Shown: positions 1-9,908 of the stretch, piece after piece
Layout: every line of letters starts with the position of its first letter
How positions within the stretch are numbered: the first letter of the stretch is position 1
Assembly: GCA_964388275.1 (NCBI GenBank)
Contig: CAYLZD010000028.1
Span: 1 to 55,011 of the forward strand
Length of the DNA stretch: 55,011 nt
Direction: 5' to 3'
From: JARYLZ01 sp964388275
GTDB lineage: Bacteria; Bacteroidota; Ignavibacteria; SZUA-365
Notes under the pieces: model-generated
Database searches by the model: none
Seen by the model: only the letters and a program-made list of their open reading frames with translations
Told to the model about the DNA's origin: nothing
Program-made: the position numbers and the translations under genes

Positions 1-53
<53 letters not shown>

Positions 54-60
54 CATGATA

Positions 61-90
61 GGAGGAGTCGGAATAACTCCTCCTTTTTTA
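61..90 (+). terminator. Rho-independent terminator of the tRNA
   Basis: A perfect 8-bp stem (61-68 with 76-83, GGAGGAGT/ACTCCTCC) is followed directly by a run of six T (84-89). It starts eight bases after the tRNA and ends 60 bases before asnB, so asnB needs its own promoter. Confidence 0.92.
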
Positions 91-149
91 TTGCCCCCGG
101 CGCGGCGAGATCGATTGGACACATCATCTGCGCGTCATATTTTACTCTA

Positions 150-2066
150 ATGTGTGGATTCGCGGGCATATTCGCCAGAACCGGACCTTCGAGGGAGATC
201 ACCGAGGGACTTCTCACCCGCATGGGAGACACCATGGCGCATCGCGGGCCGGACGACCGCGGGCATTTCATCTCCGAGCACGGCGCGCTCGGCTTCGCTT
301 TCAGGCGCCTGTCGATCATCGATCTCTCCCCCGCCGGGCACCAGCCGATGGGCTTGCCGGACGGTTCGGCCTGGCTCGTCTTCAACGGCGAGATTTACAA
401 TCATGCCAAGCTTCGCGAGGAACTCGAACGGCTCGGCTGCGTTTACCGATCCCGCTCCGATACGGAAACGATACTTCATGCTTATCGTGTCTGGGGGGAG
501 AGGTTTATCGAGCGTCTCGATGGGATGTTCGCCATCGCGCTCTGGGACAAAGAAGCGGACACGCTGTTTCTGTACAGAGACCGCCTGGGGATCAAGCCGC
601 TGTACTACGCCGATACGGCGGGAAGGATTGTTTTCGGTTCTGAGATCAAAGCGCTGCTGCAGCACGGGTCGCTCGCTCCGCGACTTTCTGACGCCGGATT
701 CCACCATTACCTCACATTCATACACACGCCCTCCCCCGTCACGATGTTCGACGGCGTCATGAAGCTCGAGGCGGGTCATTACCTGAAAATTCCCAGGACC
801 GGCGCAATCCGGAACGAGGTTTACTGGGATCTACTTACGCCGCCCGCCGAAGATTTCGACTTCAATGACGAGGAAAGGACTGCGGAGCGAATACGCGATC
901 TTTTTTCCGCCGCGGTCGAAAAACGCATGATGTCCGACGTGCCCTTCGGCGTGTTTTTAAGCGGAGGCGTTGACAGTTCCGCGAACGTCGCATTCATGGC
1001 GCGACTGATGAACAGGCCGGTGGACACGTTTACTGTCGCCATCAAGGGCCAGGAAGACACCAACGAGTTCCAATGGGCGCGGCGCATTGCAAAGCAGTTC
1101 GGCGCCGACCATCACGAGATAGCGATCGACGACAAGGGGTTCGTGGAACTGCTGCCGACGGTGATATATCATCAGGACGAGCCGCTGGCCGATCCCGTCT
1201 GCTTCCCGCTTTACCACGTCGCGAAACTCGCGCGGGACAACGGAACCATAGTTGTGCAGGTCGGCGAAGGAAGCGACGAACAGTTCGCCGGGTACGCGAA
1301 TTACCTCCGGGCCGCCCGCCTCTGCGCCCTGCCCCGCATACCGCGCCTGCTCGGCGCCGCGGCATATGCGCTCCTGCGCCCGGCCTTGCGGTTGAAACGG
1401 ATGGATGACCGTCAGAACATGCTACGCAACTATCTTGAGGGAGACCTCGTCTTCTGGAGCAACGCGATCGCCTTGCAGGACGAATGGAAAGCGGATATCG
1501 TGGCGCCGGAGCGCCGAAATCCGTCGGCTCTGCCGTCATCCCGCGAACTTCCGCTCGGATTTTACAGGCGTATGCGCGAGATTCGTCCCGACTCCGCGCC
1601 GCTGGACGGAATCATCGCATGGGAGTTGAAACACCGGCTCGCCGAACTCCTGCTGATGAGAGTGGACAAGATAACGATGGCGGCGAGCATCGAGGCGCGG
1701 GTTCCTTTTCTCGATCACAAGCTCGTCGAATTCACCTCGCGCATCCCCGCATCCATGAAAACCAGGAACGGCGAGACCAAGCACATCCTCAAACAAGCTC
1801 TGCGCGGAATACTGCCGGATGAAATCATCGACCGGAAGAAGATCGGGTTCGCGGGCTCGGGAAAAACGATGCTCACTCCGGAAATCTTCCGGCATGCTCG
1901 CTCCGTGCTTCTCGGCAGCAGGCACGGTCTGTTCGATACGACGGCCGTGCGGGAGCTTCTCGATCACTACGAAAGAACACGGGTCAATGTGACTCCTCAG
2001 ATCTGGATGCTGTACAATTTCGAACTCTGGCACCGCTGGTGGATTCAGGGCGAGACAGCATTCTGA
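150..2066 (+). CDS. asnB: Asparagine synthetase, glutamine-hydrolysing
   Basis: This 638-residue protein makes asparagine from aspartate, ATP and glutamine in the cytoplasm. The N-terminal class II glutamine amidotransferase domain (about 1-200) begins MCGFAG, leaving Cys2 as the nucleophile once Met1 is removed. It also has the family's RGPDD segment. The synthetase domain (about 240-610) carries the PP-loop LSGGVDSS near residue 270 and a GEGSDEQFAGY segment near 375. The start is fixed by the need for Cys at position 2; no Shine-Dalgarno sequence is visible ahead of it. It lies 23 bases upstream of the acyltransferase-like gene. Enzymes of this length also occur in surface-polysaccharide clusters, where the acceptor can be something other than aspartate, so the substrate is likely but not proven. 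Confidence 0.9.
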   Translation: MCGFAGIFARTGPSREITEGLLTRMGDTMAHRGPDDRGHFISEHGALGFAFRRLSIIDLSPAGHQPMGLPDGSAWLVFNGEIYNHAKLREELERLGCVYRSRSDTETILHAYRVWGERFIERLDGMFAIALWDKEADTLFLYRDRLGIKPLYYADTAGRIVFGSEIKALLQHGSLAPRLSDAGFHHYLTFIHTPSPVTMFDGVMKLEAGHYLKIPRTGAIRNEVYWDLLTPPAEDFDFNDEERTAERIRDLFSAAVEKRMMSDVPFGVFLSGGVDSSANVAFMARLMNRPVDTFTVAIKGQEDTNEFQWARRIAKQFGADHHEIAIDDKGFVELLPTVIYHQDEPLADPVCFPLYHVAKLARDNGTIVVQVGEGSDEQFAGYANYLRAARLCALPRIPRLLGAAAYALLRPALRLKRMDDRQNMLRNYLEGDLVFWSNAIALQDEWKADIVAPERRNPSALPSSRELPLGFYRRMREIRPDSAPLDGIIAWELKHRLAELLLMRVDKITMAASIEARVPFLDHKLVEFTSRIPASMKTRNGETKHILKQALRGILPDEIIDRKKIGFAGSGKTMLTPEIFRHARSVLLGSRHGLFDTTAVRELLDHYERTRVNVTPQIWMLYNFELWHRWWIQGETAF

Positions 2067-2089
2067 ACCCCACACCTGGAGAAGGAACC

Positions 2090-3163
2090 ATGCCGCCTTC
2101 GCAAAAATATGACCGGTTGCTTTGGGTGGACGCTTTCCGCGGCCTCGCCATTCTCCTCATGATCCCGGCGAACCTTGCGCCGTATCTGGCGGAACCGCAC
2201 CCGATGTGGTTCCGCATTCTCGGCTCCTACGCCGCTCCGATGTTCATATCCATAAGCGCGGGCATGGTGATGCTGCGAGGCGAGTCCCACCCACCATGGT
2301 ACTATATCAAAAGAGGGCTGCTCGTCCTGCTCATCGGCGCGGGGCTGGACGCGGCTCTATGGGACATAATGCCTGGCACGTCCTGGGATGTGCTCTATAT
2401 AATCGGGCCGGGAATGGCGGTCGCGTATCTTTCGAGAAAAGCCGGAACCGGGGGGCTCTTCGCCGCCACTGCCGCAATATTCACCGCCGCGTTCGTCTTG
2501 CGGATGGCTTTCGGTTACGGCGCCGAGCCGCTGCAAGTGTATTGGGAGGAATTTGCCTGGCCAGCCGCCGGACCGCTTTTCAGGAGCTGGTTCATCGACG
2601 GCTGGTTCCCCATATTTCCGTGGATAGGCTTCACCGTGTTCGGAGTCGGCTTTTTCGGCATGATGTTCAAGGCAAAGCGGGACGCTCCGCCGCGAGGAGC
2701 GGTCGCTGCCGCCGCTGCTTCAACGATTATCGGATTCGCCCTTCTTTTTCTGCCGATCAACGGAATCGAAAATATCGCCGGCGGAAGCATAATAGAAACG
2801 CGCGAGGGGTACTCCGAAATATTCTATCCGCCCACACTCGCCTACCTGCTCTCCGCCGTTGGAGTGGTCATGCTCGCCGGACTGCTGTTCCGCGGAATAA
2901 AACCCGGCGTCGTCTGGACTGCATTGGCCTTCTTCGGAAAGTACTCCATGTTGGTTTACATCCTGCATCAGGTCATTGGGGACGAGGTCTTGCTGCCGCT
3001 GCTGGAGTCCCGCGGACTGGAGCAGATGGAATCCGGTTTTCTGTTCACACTAGTCAATCTGGCGGTCATCGGCGCAATCGCGATTTTCGGCCTGCTGGTC
3101 TCCCTTTACAAGCGGCGCTTTCCTCCGCGCTTGCTGCTGCTTCGCATACTCATCGGCCGTTGA
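2090..3163 (+). CDS. Membrane acyltransferase-like protein, HGSNAT/DUF1624 type
   Basis: This 357-residue multi-pass membrane protein begins with the segment LLWVDAFRGLAILLMI. That is the first helix typical of the heparan-alpha-glucosaminide N-acetyltransferase / DUF1624 family and of related acyltransferases, which move acyl groups to sugars across the membrane. About nine or ten hydrophobic helices are visible, and a conserved-looking GKYSMLVYILHQ segment lies near the C-terminus. I start at the ATG at 2090 because it has a good ribosome site (GGAGAAGG at 2078-2085); the frame stays open further upstream into asnB. It probably shares a transcript with asnB. The acceptor is unknown. It ends seven bases before a convergent gene. 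Confidence 0.7.
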   Translation: MPPSQKYDRLLWVDAFRGLAILLMIPANLAPYLAEPHPMWFRILGSYAAPMFISISAGMVMLRGESHPPWYYIKRGLLVLLIGAGLDAALWDIMPGTSWDVLYIIGPGMAVAYLSRKAGTGGLFAATAAIFTAAFVLRMAFGYGAEPLQVYWEEFAWPAAGPLFRSWFIDGWFPIFPWIGFTVFGVGFFGMMFKAKRDAPPRGAVAAAAASTIIGFALLFLPINGIENIAGGSIIETREGYSEIFYPPTLAYLLSAVGVVMLAGLLFRGIKPGVVWTALAFFGKYSMLVYILHQVIGDEVLLPLLESRGLEQMESGFLFTLVNLAVIGAIAIFGLLVSLYKRRFPPRLLLLRILIGR

Positions 3164-3170
3164 AGGATAT

Positions 3171-4268
3171 TCAGAAATACAATCCGTAGTAGACAGCCGT
3201 GGGAGTGAAACGGATGGCGGGCGATGGGAAATGTATGAGATTGAGCTGTTCCTTCAGGAACTTCAGGAAAGGAGTGTCCCCGGGCAGGCGGCGAAGGTCG
3301 TAATCCAGGGCGATATACCATTCCTGATCTCCCAGTCCGATGTTGTTCCGGTCGGTGTTGTAATGGTTCCGGCCGATTACGGTATTCGCCGCGCCGTAAC
3401 CGACCGCCACGCCCAGCCAGTCCGGCCAGAACCGCCTGAGTTTTTTCGGCAGGAAATCCTCCACAGTAAACGCGAGCCAGTACGTGAAACCGTCGTAATC
3501 CTTGAGAACATAGTTGACCCAGCGCTCGGTGATCAGTCTCGACGGCCAATAGCTCATTTTAACGCTCACCGATCTCAGGGGAGGCCACGCCCGCTGGAGA
3601 TTCGGATAGACCGCTCCGACCGCATTCGCGGCGACATCCCACCAACTCCAGCCCCATGACTTATAGAAGGCATCCGTCATTTCCATCTGAAGCTGGAAAA
3701 AGAAAGCCAGACTCGACGACCACCACATCGCAGGCTCTTCGCGCATGTTGGTCCAGCGGAAGATATGGTACAGCGTATTCGCGTACGCCTGGGTGCCCCA
3801 GACATGTCCGATCTTATCCACGTTCAGGTCGGCATTGTACCAGTCGTCGAAAGCATGCCATTTGGATCTTTCGGATTCCCGCGGCGAATAAAATGTCGTG
3901 AAGTAATACCACATGATCGCGGCGTTCCCGGTGAACATTGTTCCGGCGACGAGCCACAACCTGGCCGGATCTATCGGGCCGGACGTCGGACCATGCACTT
4001 CGTCCGGCATTGCGGCGCCGAAAACCGGGCGCCTGAATCCGAATATTTCAGGCCCGAATAACCGAGATCCGTTCCCGACGTCCGTCGAGTGGAGCGAGAA
4101 AGGCCGGCATCGCAATCCGGCCGGGAAAATCTCCCGCGCGGATTCCGCCATCAGGCAGAGGGAGTCGCCTGTTTCACGCTCGCCTTGACGAGCCGCCCCG
4201 AAGGCCGCTAACGAGCAAAGCGGAAGAATGGAAATGAATAAGAGACCTGCGCGAAAAGCGCGCCGCAT
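3171..4268 (-). CDS. DUF2279 family exported protein
   Basis: This 365-residue protein has an N-terminal signal sequence (MRRAFRAGLLFISILPLCSL) and the DUF2279/YfiM signature around NVDKIGHVWGTQAYANTLYH, followed by a tryptophan-rich segment (SWGWSWWDVAANAVGAVYPN). The family is predicted to be periplasmic or envelope-located and has no established function. A GTG three bases upstream is possible, but the ATG at 4268 has better spacing to GGAG. It is the last gene of the minus-strand operon, 25 bases after the phosphohexomutase gene. Confidence 0.75.
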   Translation of the reverse strand: MRRAFRAGLLFISILPLCSLAAFGAARQGERETGDSLCLMAESAREIFPAGLRCRPFSLHSTDVGNGSRLFGPEIFGFRRPVFGAAMPDEVHGPTSGPIDPARLWLVAGTMFTGNAAIMWYYFTTFYSPRESERSKWHAFDDWYNADLNVDKIGHVWGTQAYANTLYHIFRWTNMREEPAMWWSSSLAFFFQLQMEMTDAFYKSWGWSWWDVAANAVGAVYPNLQRAWPPLRSVSVKMSYWPSRLITERWVNYVLKDYDGFTYWLAFTVEDFLPKKLRRFWPDWLGVAVGYGAANTVIGRNHYNTDRNNIGLGDQEWYIALDYDLRRLPGDTPFLKFLKEQLNLIHFPSPAIRFTPTAVYYGLYF

Positions 4269-4293
4269 CACAGCTCCGACGCCCGGATGCGAC

Positions 4294-5694
4294 TCAGGCG
4301 ATTCTCGAAGCGGCCGCCAGCAGGGATTTCATCTTCTTTTCGCTGTCGGCTTCAGCGTATATGCGAAGAATCGGTTCCGTTCCCGATGCGCGGATCAGCA
4401 GCCAGCCGCCCTCCACACGGAATTTGTAACCGTCTATCGTCTCGACAGAAACGACCTGATGAGGACCGAGCTTCGTGACCCCGCGGTCGCAGGCCGCAAG
4501 TATTGCGCGTTTCTTCTGCTCGGTCGTATGGAAATCTATGCGGTCGTAGTATGTTCTGCCGAATTCCCGGTAGATCTCCTCTACCGCCTCGCCGAGAGTG
4601 ATTTTGCGCTTTGCCAGATACTCGCAAAGCAGAAGCGCGTTGTATACGCCATCCCTTTCCGGAATGTGGATCGACATGCCGACGCCGCCGCTCTCCTCTC
4701 CGCCGATCAGCACCTTCTCAGTGATCATGAGTTCCGTCACATACTTGAAACCGACAGGACGTGAATATAGCTTCAAACCGTACTTGGCGGTCATCCGCTG
4801 GACAATATCGCTCACCGAAACCGTCTTGACGACGCTGCCCTTCTGTTTCTTGTTGACATGCAGGTATTTCAGAAGAATGGGGATGATGAGCTGCGTACTG
4901 ATGAAATTGCCGTTTTCGTCGACTGCGCCCAACCGATCCGCATCCCCGTCGGTCACGATTCCGATATCGAAGCCATCTCTTGTCACCAGATCTATGAGTT
5001 CGCCGATGTTCTGTTGCAGAGGTTCGGGAGGTATGCCCTTGAAACCCGGATTGTGTTCGTCGTGCAGGCAGACGACCGAGGGAAGCAGTTCCTTCATCAC
5101 GCCGAAAGCCGCTCCGTACATGACGTCATACGCGATTTTCATGCCGGAGCGCTGTATCAGTCCGAGATCGATTTTCTTCTTGATTTCCTTCAGAAACAAT
5201 GAATGCGCGTCGAGACGCCTGATCAGCCCAGCCTTCGTTAAATCCTCGACCGGTTTCAATTTCGCTCCCTTGTCGGCCGCGAGAATGTTCGCGAGGATGC
5301 GCTCGACTTTCTTGATGTCGCTCACCAGAGCGGATCCGCCGAAATCACCCTTGATTTTAAAACCGTTCCATTGAGGCGGATTGTGACTGGCAGTGATCAT
5401 AACGCCCGCCGCGGCCTTCTTTTTCAGAATGGCGAGCGAAACCATGGGAGTCGACACGACGCGGTCGCAATACCATACCTGAATGCCTTGAGAGGCGATG
5501 ACCTGCGCGGCTCGAAGGGCGAAAGCTTGAGATCCGAAACGAGCATCTCCTCCCACGACCACTCCATTGGCTATGGAGGGATGCTGTCTGTAATATCTGG
5601 AGAAAGCGAGCGCTACGTGTTCGACATTTTCAAAAGTGAAGTCCTCGGCGATTACGGCACGCCAGCCGTCAGTACCGAATTTGATTTCAACCAT
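4294..5694 (-). CDS. Phosphoglucomutase/phosphomannomutase
   Basis: This 466-residue alpha-D-phosphohexomutase interconverts sugar 1- and 6-phosphates. All four family motifs are present in order: the phosphoserine loop TASHNP near residue 100, the metal-binding loop DGDADR near 245, the sugar-binding loop GGEESGG near 330, and the phosphate-binding loop RASGTEP near 440. The GTDGWR start is typical of the bacterial PGM/PMM type. GEESGG favours glucose/mannose phosphates over glucosamine phosphate. A second phosphohexomutase lies three genes upstream in the same operon. The product would feed nucleotide-sugar or glycogen synthesis; the exact sugar cannot be told from the sequence. Confidence 0.9.
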   Translation of the reverse strand: MVEIKFGTDGWRAVIAEDFTFENVEHVALAFSRYYRQHPSIANGVVVGGDARFGSQAFALRAAQVIASQGIQVWYCDRVVSTPMVSLAILKKKAAAGVMITASHNPPQWNGFKIKGDFGGSALVSDIKKVERILANILAADKGAKLKPVEDLTKAGLIRRLDAHSLFLKEIKKKIDLGLIQRSGMKIAYDVMYGAAFGVMKELLPSVVCLHDEHNPGFKGIPPEPLQQNIGELIDLVTRDGFDIGIVTDGDADRLGAVDENGNFISTQLIIPILLKYLHVNKKQKGSVVKTVSVSDIVQRMTAKYGLKLYSRPVGFKYVTELMITEKVLIGGEESGGVGMSIHIPERDGVYNALLLCEYLAKRKITLGEAVEEIYREFGRTYYDRIDFHTTEQKKRAILAACDRGVTKLGPHQVVSVETIDGYKFRVEGGWLLIRASGTEPILRIYAEADSEKKMKSLLAAASRIA

Positions 5695-5884
5695 GTTAGT
5701 ATAGGACCGGTGATGGAAAATGAATATTTACAAAGATAAGGGAAATTCTGGAGCTTTGGAAATCCGTCCGGCATCCTCGCGCCGTATGATGAATCCGAAC
5801 CCTGACTTTACAGGACCGTCAGAACACTAGACACTTGCACGCGGCCGCGGCTCGACCGGCTGGTTATTTTCAATAAACAGATTA

Positions 5885-7054
5885 TCAGGATATTGGAAGA
5901 TTATCCAGAAGGCGCAGAGCTGCTCGATGCAGATTTTCCGATGCCTTGGAGATTTTTTCATTATTGGGTGCGTCCGACCTTGTCGTTGCCACGATCTTTT
6001 GCAGTCCAAGACTCGCCGCCAGCACTCCCAGGTCGCCGTCGGCCGATCCGGCGAGCGCGAAACACGGTATCCCGATGCGCGAGCAAGCTGCTGAAACCGC
6101 GGCGACGACTTTGCCGCGTGCAGTCTGCGCGTCGATTTTCCCTTCTCCCGTGATCACAGCATCGGCGAGTTTTGCTTTTTCCGCGAATAAAACGGACTTC
6201 AAAATGAACTCCGCGCCAGGGCGCAATTCCGCTCCGAGCAAAGCTTTCAGGGCGAAACCGAGACCACCCGCCGCGCCCGCGCCGGGTACGAGAGGATCAA
6301 CATCCCGGATGTCCCTTTTCACGATTTCAGCGAAGCGTCTGACTGCCGTATCCAGTGCCGGAATGTCCGTTTTCCGGAGTCCTTTCTGCACGGCGAACAC
6401 GGCAGTGGCGCCGTCAGGCCCATACAAGGGATTCGAAACATCGGCCAACGCAATGTATTTACTGGCATTAAGCGTCTTCGTCTCATCCGTTGCTTCAATT
6501 CTCTCAATGTCCTCCAACAGCTGCGGCAGAGACTTGGCAAACAGGTCGTCCCTGGTCATTTCCAATCCATTTCTCATGACAACTTTATACCCGAGCGCAC
6601 ATGCCATGCCCAAACCGCAATCGTTCGTTGCCGTGTCACCGAGTCCGATAAAGACTGTACGGGCCTTCTCTTCGACAGCAATACGAAGCAATTCCCCGAG
6701 TCCGAAGCCGGAGGTCCTGAGCGGATTCCGTTCACACGGTTCGAGAATCGACAGGCCCGTGACAGACGCCGCGCAGAGCAGAGCCGCCGCGCCTGAACCC
6801 GCGTTCGCCCAGTCAGCCATTGCCCAATGCGCCCGGACCGGTGTTCCGAGCGGGCCTGCGACCACGGAACTGCGAGGCCGGCCGCCCCAGGCCAAGGACA
6901 GAGCTTCGACAGTTCCTTCTCCGCCATCCGCAAGAGGCAGTTGCTCTGTTGCGATGTCGGGCCGCTGCCTTTCCAGAGCGGATGATATTATTTCCGCTGC
7001 CCTGGCCGCTGTCAGAGATCCTTTGAATGAAGCCGGCGCAACAAGAATCCTCAT
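5885..7054 (-). CDS. Glycerate 2-kinase (GarK/GlxK family)
   Basis: This 389-residue cytoplasmic kinase phosphorylates D-glycerate. It begins MRILVAPASFKGSLTA, the family signature, and has LADGGEGT near residue 47 and the glycine-rich PGAGAAGGLG near 255, plus VITGEGKID near 305. GarK/GlxK enzymes give 2-phosphoglycerate, the substrate of enolase, whose gene lies immediately upstream 95 bases away. The frame is open 12 codons further upstream, but the ATG at 7054 has a strong ribosome site (GGAGGGGG) and matches the family N-terminus. A 190-base spacer separates it from the next operon gene; I see no clear terminator there. Confidence 0.88.
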   Translation of the reverse strand: MRILVAPASFKGSLTAARAAEIISSALERQRPDIATEQLPLADGGEGTVEALSLAWGGRPRSSVVAGPLGTPVRAHWAMADWANAGSGAAALLCAASVTGLSILEPCERNPLRTSGFGLGELLRIAVEEKARTVFIGLGDTATNDCGLGMACALGYKVVMRNGLEMTRDDLFAKSLPQLLEDIERIEATDETKTLNASKYIALADVSNPLYGPDGATAVFAVQKGLRKTDIPALDTAVRRFAEIVKRDIRDVDPLVPGAGAAGGLGFALKALLGAELRPGAEFILKSVLFAEKAKLADAVITGEGKIDAQTARGKVVAAVSAACSRIGIPCFALAGSADGDLGVLAASLGLQKIVATTRSDAPNNEKISKASENLHRAALRLLDNLPIS

Positions 7055-7149
7055 GCGTTTACACCCCCTCCGGATGATGGAATCGATCACAGCCGAAAAT
7101 TGGAACCCGCCCTCCGTGAGAAATCCCGAACGGAAGGAGGTGCGGCGGT

Positions 7150-8460
7150 TCAGCCGCGGAGTTGCACCGGAAACGCTCCTGCTCCCGGATATACCGCATT
7201 CGTGTCCAGAGCTTCTTCGATCCGCAGCAGTTGGTTGTACTTGGCGACCCTGTCTGAGCGGCTCGCGGAACCGGTTTTAATCTGTCCTGCGTTGGTTGCA
7301 ACCGCAATATCCGCGATGATGGGATCTTCGGTTTCGCCGGAACGATGGCTTATGACATTTGTATAACCGGCTCGCTTCGCCATTTCGACCGCATCGAGAG
7401 TTTCGGTCAGAGTTCCGATCTGATTGACTTTTATCAGAATCGAATTCGCGATTCCTTCCTTTATGCCTCTGCTGAGAATCGCCGGATTGGTCACGAAAAT
7501 ATCATCGCCCACGATTTGGCATTTGTCACCGAGGGCGTCCGTCAGGAGACGCCAACCCTCCCAATCGTTTTCACCCAGACCGTCCTCGATGGAGGCGATT
7601 ATGGGATATTTTTCAACCAGCCGCACGTACATTTCTATCATTTGCTCCGTGCTGTGGAGGCTGTCATCCGACTTAAAGAATTTGTACATGCCCGGCTTCC
7701 TGCCTTTCGCATTCACGTACATCTCGCTGGCCGCCACATCCAGACCGATACGGCAATCGCAGTCCGTATATTTCGCTTTTTCCATCGCCCGCATGATGTA
7801 CTCGATCGCCGCCTCGTTGTTTTTCAGCGAAGGAGCAAAGCCGCCTTCATCCCCAACCGATGTGCTGAGTTTCGCCGAATGGAGGACGTCGTGCAGTGCA
7901 TGGAAGATTTCAGCGCCGTAGCGGAGGGCTTCCGTGAACGAAGGCGCGCCGAAAGGAATTATCATGAATTCCTGGAAATCCACAGTGTTGTCGGCGTGCT
8001 TTCCGCCGTTAATAATATTCATCATCGGCACGGGAAGAGTTTTTGCGTTCACTCCGCCGATATAGCGATACAATGGCAGATCCAGAGTTTCCGCGGCAGC
8101 GCGCGCAACAGCCAGAGATATGCCCAGAATCGTGTTGGCGCCGAGATTGGATTTGTTGTCCGTGCCGTCCAGCTCGACAAGGAAATGGTCTATGCCCGCC
8201 TGATCCGTCGCATCCCAGCCAATAAGTTCGTCGGCGATCACGTCGTTCACATTCTCCACGGCGTTCAACACACCTTTGCCCCCATAGCGGGTCTTGTCGT
8301 TGTCTTTCAATTCCACAGCTTCCCGCTTCCCGGTCGAGGCGCCGCTTGGAACGGCCGCTCTGCCGATAACGCCGCTTTCCAGTTCAACGTCTACTTCAAT
8401 CGTGGGATTTCCCCTCGAATCGAGGATCTCCCTCGCATACAGATCAAGGATTGTTGTCAT
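7150..8460 (-). CDS. eno: Enolase
   Basis: This 436-residue enzyme converts 2-phosphoglycerate to phosphoenolpyruvate in glycolysis and gluconeogenesis. Conserved features include ILDSRGNPT near the N-terminus, GASTGKREA, VGDEGGFAPS near 205, SIEDGLGENDW near 285, LIKVNQIGTLTE near 335, and SHRSGETED near 368. The length is typical. It lies 64 bases downstream of the phosphoglucosamine-mutase-like gene and 95 bases upstream of glycerate kinase on the same strand. Confidence 0.97.
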   Translation of the reverse strand: MTTILDLYAREILDSRGNPTIEVDVELESGVIGRAAVPSGASTGKREAVELKDNDKTRYGGKGVLNAVENVNDVIADELIGWDATDQAGIDHFLVELDGTDNKSNLGANTILGISLAVARAAAETLDLPLYRYIGGVNAKTLPVPMMNIINGGKHADNTVDFQEFMIIPFGAPSFTEALRYGAEIFHALHDVLHSAKLSTSVGDEGGFAPSLKNNEAAIEYIMRAMEKAKYTDCDCRIGLDVAASEMYVNAKGRKPGMYKFFKSDDSLHSTEQMIEMYVRLVEKYPIIASIEDGLGENDWEGWRLLTDALGDKCQIVGDDIFVTNPAILSRGIKEGIANSILIKVNQIGTLTETLDAVEMAKRAGYTNVISHRSGETEDPIIADIAVATNAGQIKTGSASRSDRVAKYNQLLRIEEALDTNAVYPGAGAFPVQLRG

Positions 8461-8524
8461 TGGCGCCTCTTGCTTGATTTTCTTTCTGTTTTTGTGTTCA
8501 GGTCAGGCAGCATGTAGGGCGGTG

Positions 8525-9895
8525 TCATTCCGCGGCGGAGTCGAACGCTCGGGCGGAAACCTCTGCCGCCAGGCGGTCCGCTTCCCCGGCGGTGCGCGCT
8601 TCAGCGATAATCCTGATGATGGGTTCCGTGTTCGAAGCGCGCAGATGGACCCAGCCGTCGGGAAAGTCTATGCGGACGCCGTCCGCCCTGTCGGGATGGA
8701 AATCCGCGAAGAGCGAAGCCGCCCTCGAAAGCGCCGTTTCATGGTCACAATCGGTCAGCCCGCGCCGGTGTTTTCGGATCACCCAACCGGGCAGCGAAGC
8801 CCTGTAGGACGAAAGCGTACCCCCGTGCATGGCCAGGGCATGCAGCACGAGAATCAGCCCTGCGAGCGAATCCCTGCCCGGATGCACAGCCGGAAGTATG
8901 ACTCCGCCGCTTCCTTCTCCGCCGATCACGGCGCCGCATTGAAGCATTTTCCTGACGACGTTGATCTCGCCCACGGGTGTGCGAATAACCCTGGCGCCGT
9001 ATTTCGACGCGACCTCGTCAACCGCCCTGGTTGTGGAGAGATTCACAACGACGGATTGCGAAGCCGCTTCGCTCGAAGCCCCCAGGACAGCGTCCACGGC
9101 GGTTGTAATTGTGTATTCCTCGCCGACGGCTTCACCGCGTTCGTCATAAAGGACCAGCCTGTCGGCATCCGGATCGACGGCGACGCCGAGATCTGCTTCG
9201 TGTTGTCGAACGGCTGCGCCCAGCGCAGCCAGATTCACGGGGAGCGGTTCGGGAAGATGGGGAAAGATCCCTGACGCGTCGCAATACAACGGAAACACGG
9301 TGCAGTCGAGCCGACGGAGGAACTCCGGAACGATTATGCTCCCGGAAGCGTTGACAGCGTCCACCACAACTCGAAACCGCCTCGACCTGATGCGATCGAG
9401 ATCAGCCACTGGATACGCCAGTACTCTCTCGATGTGTTCGTGTATGAAACCGTCGCGCGATTCTCTGGCGCCGATTTCATTCCACGGCTTGTACGCAGGC
9501 GTTTCAGTGTTTGCGACACGCAGGAATTCGGCGTTCTGCTCCGCATCCAAAAAAACGCCGGTACGGTCGAGGAATTTCAATCCGTTCCATTCCGACGGAT
9601 TGTGACTGGCTGTGATCGAGATGCCACCGCCCGCGCGCCAGTGTTCCACAGCCAGTTGCACCGTGGGTGTCGGCGCGAGTCCGAGGTCGACGACCTCAAC
9701 TCCGCCGAGAACCGCGGCGGCGGCGACCAGATCCCTGATCGCCGCGCCGCTCGGACGTCCGTCGTATCCGATGACGAGCCTGCGCGCTTTGGAGTAACTT
9801 AAGAACGCCGACGTGAAGTTGATGATATCGGGCGGATTGAGCGATGCGCCCGGAATTCCTCGGATCCCCGAGATGCTTATGATTGGACGGGGCAT
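8525..9895 (-). CDS. Phosphoglucosamine mutase-like phosphohexomutase
   Basis: This 456-residue phosphohexomutase has SGIRGIPG at the N-terminus, the phosphoserine loop TASHNPSEWNG near residue 97, the metal loop DPDADR near 240, GEGSGGV near 320 and the phosphate loop RASNTEP near 425. The GEGSGG sugar loop and the SNTEP ending differ from the PGM/PMM copy in the same operon (GEESGG, SGTEP) and resemble GlmM-like enzymes of Chlorobi and Bacteroidetes, which supply glucosamine 1-phosphate for UDP-GlcNAc and peptidoglycan. The start lies only 13 bases after the S46 peptidase stop, so the two are probably co-transcribed. Its exact substrate is inferred. Confidence 0.82.
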   Translation of the reverse strand: MPRPIISISGIRGIPGASLNPPDIINFTSAFLSYSKARRLVIGYDGRPSGAAIRDLVAAAAVLGGVEVVDLGLAPTPTVQLAVEHWRAGGGISITASHNPSEWNGLKFLDRTGVFLDAEQNAEFLRVANTETPAYKPWNEIGARESRDGFIHEHIERVLAYPVADLDRIRSRRFRVVVDAVNASGSIIVPEFLRRLDCTVFPLYCDASGIFPHLPEPLPVNLAALGAAVRQHEADLGVAVDPDADRLVLYDERGEAVGEEYTITTAVDAVLGASSEAASQSVVVNLSTTRAVDEVASKYGARVIRTPVGEINVVRKMLQCGAVIGGEGSGGVILPAVHPGRDSLAGLILVLHALAMHGGTLSSYRASLPGWVIRKHRRGLTDCDHETALSRAASLFADFHPDRADGVRIDFPDGWVHLRASNTEPIIRIIAEARTAGEADRLAAEVSARAFDSAAE

Positions 9896-9908
9896 CGACT
9901 CGCCGGCT

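Noticed and set aside
5946..8517. Long plus-strand open frames opposite glycerate kinase and enolase.
   Set aside because: They are antisense to well-supported enzymes, have no recognisable domains, and are expected by chance in high-GC DNA.
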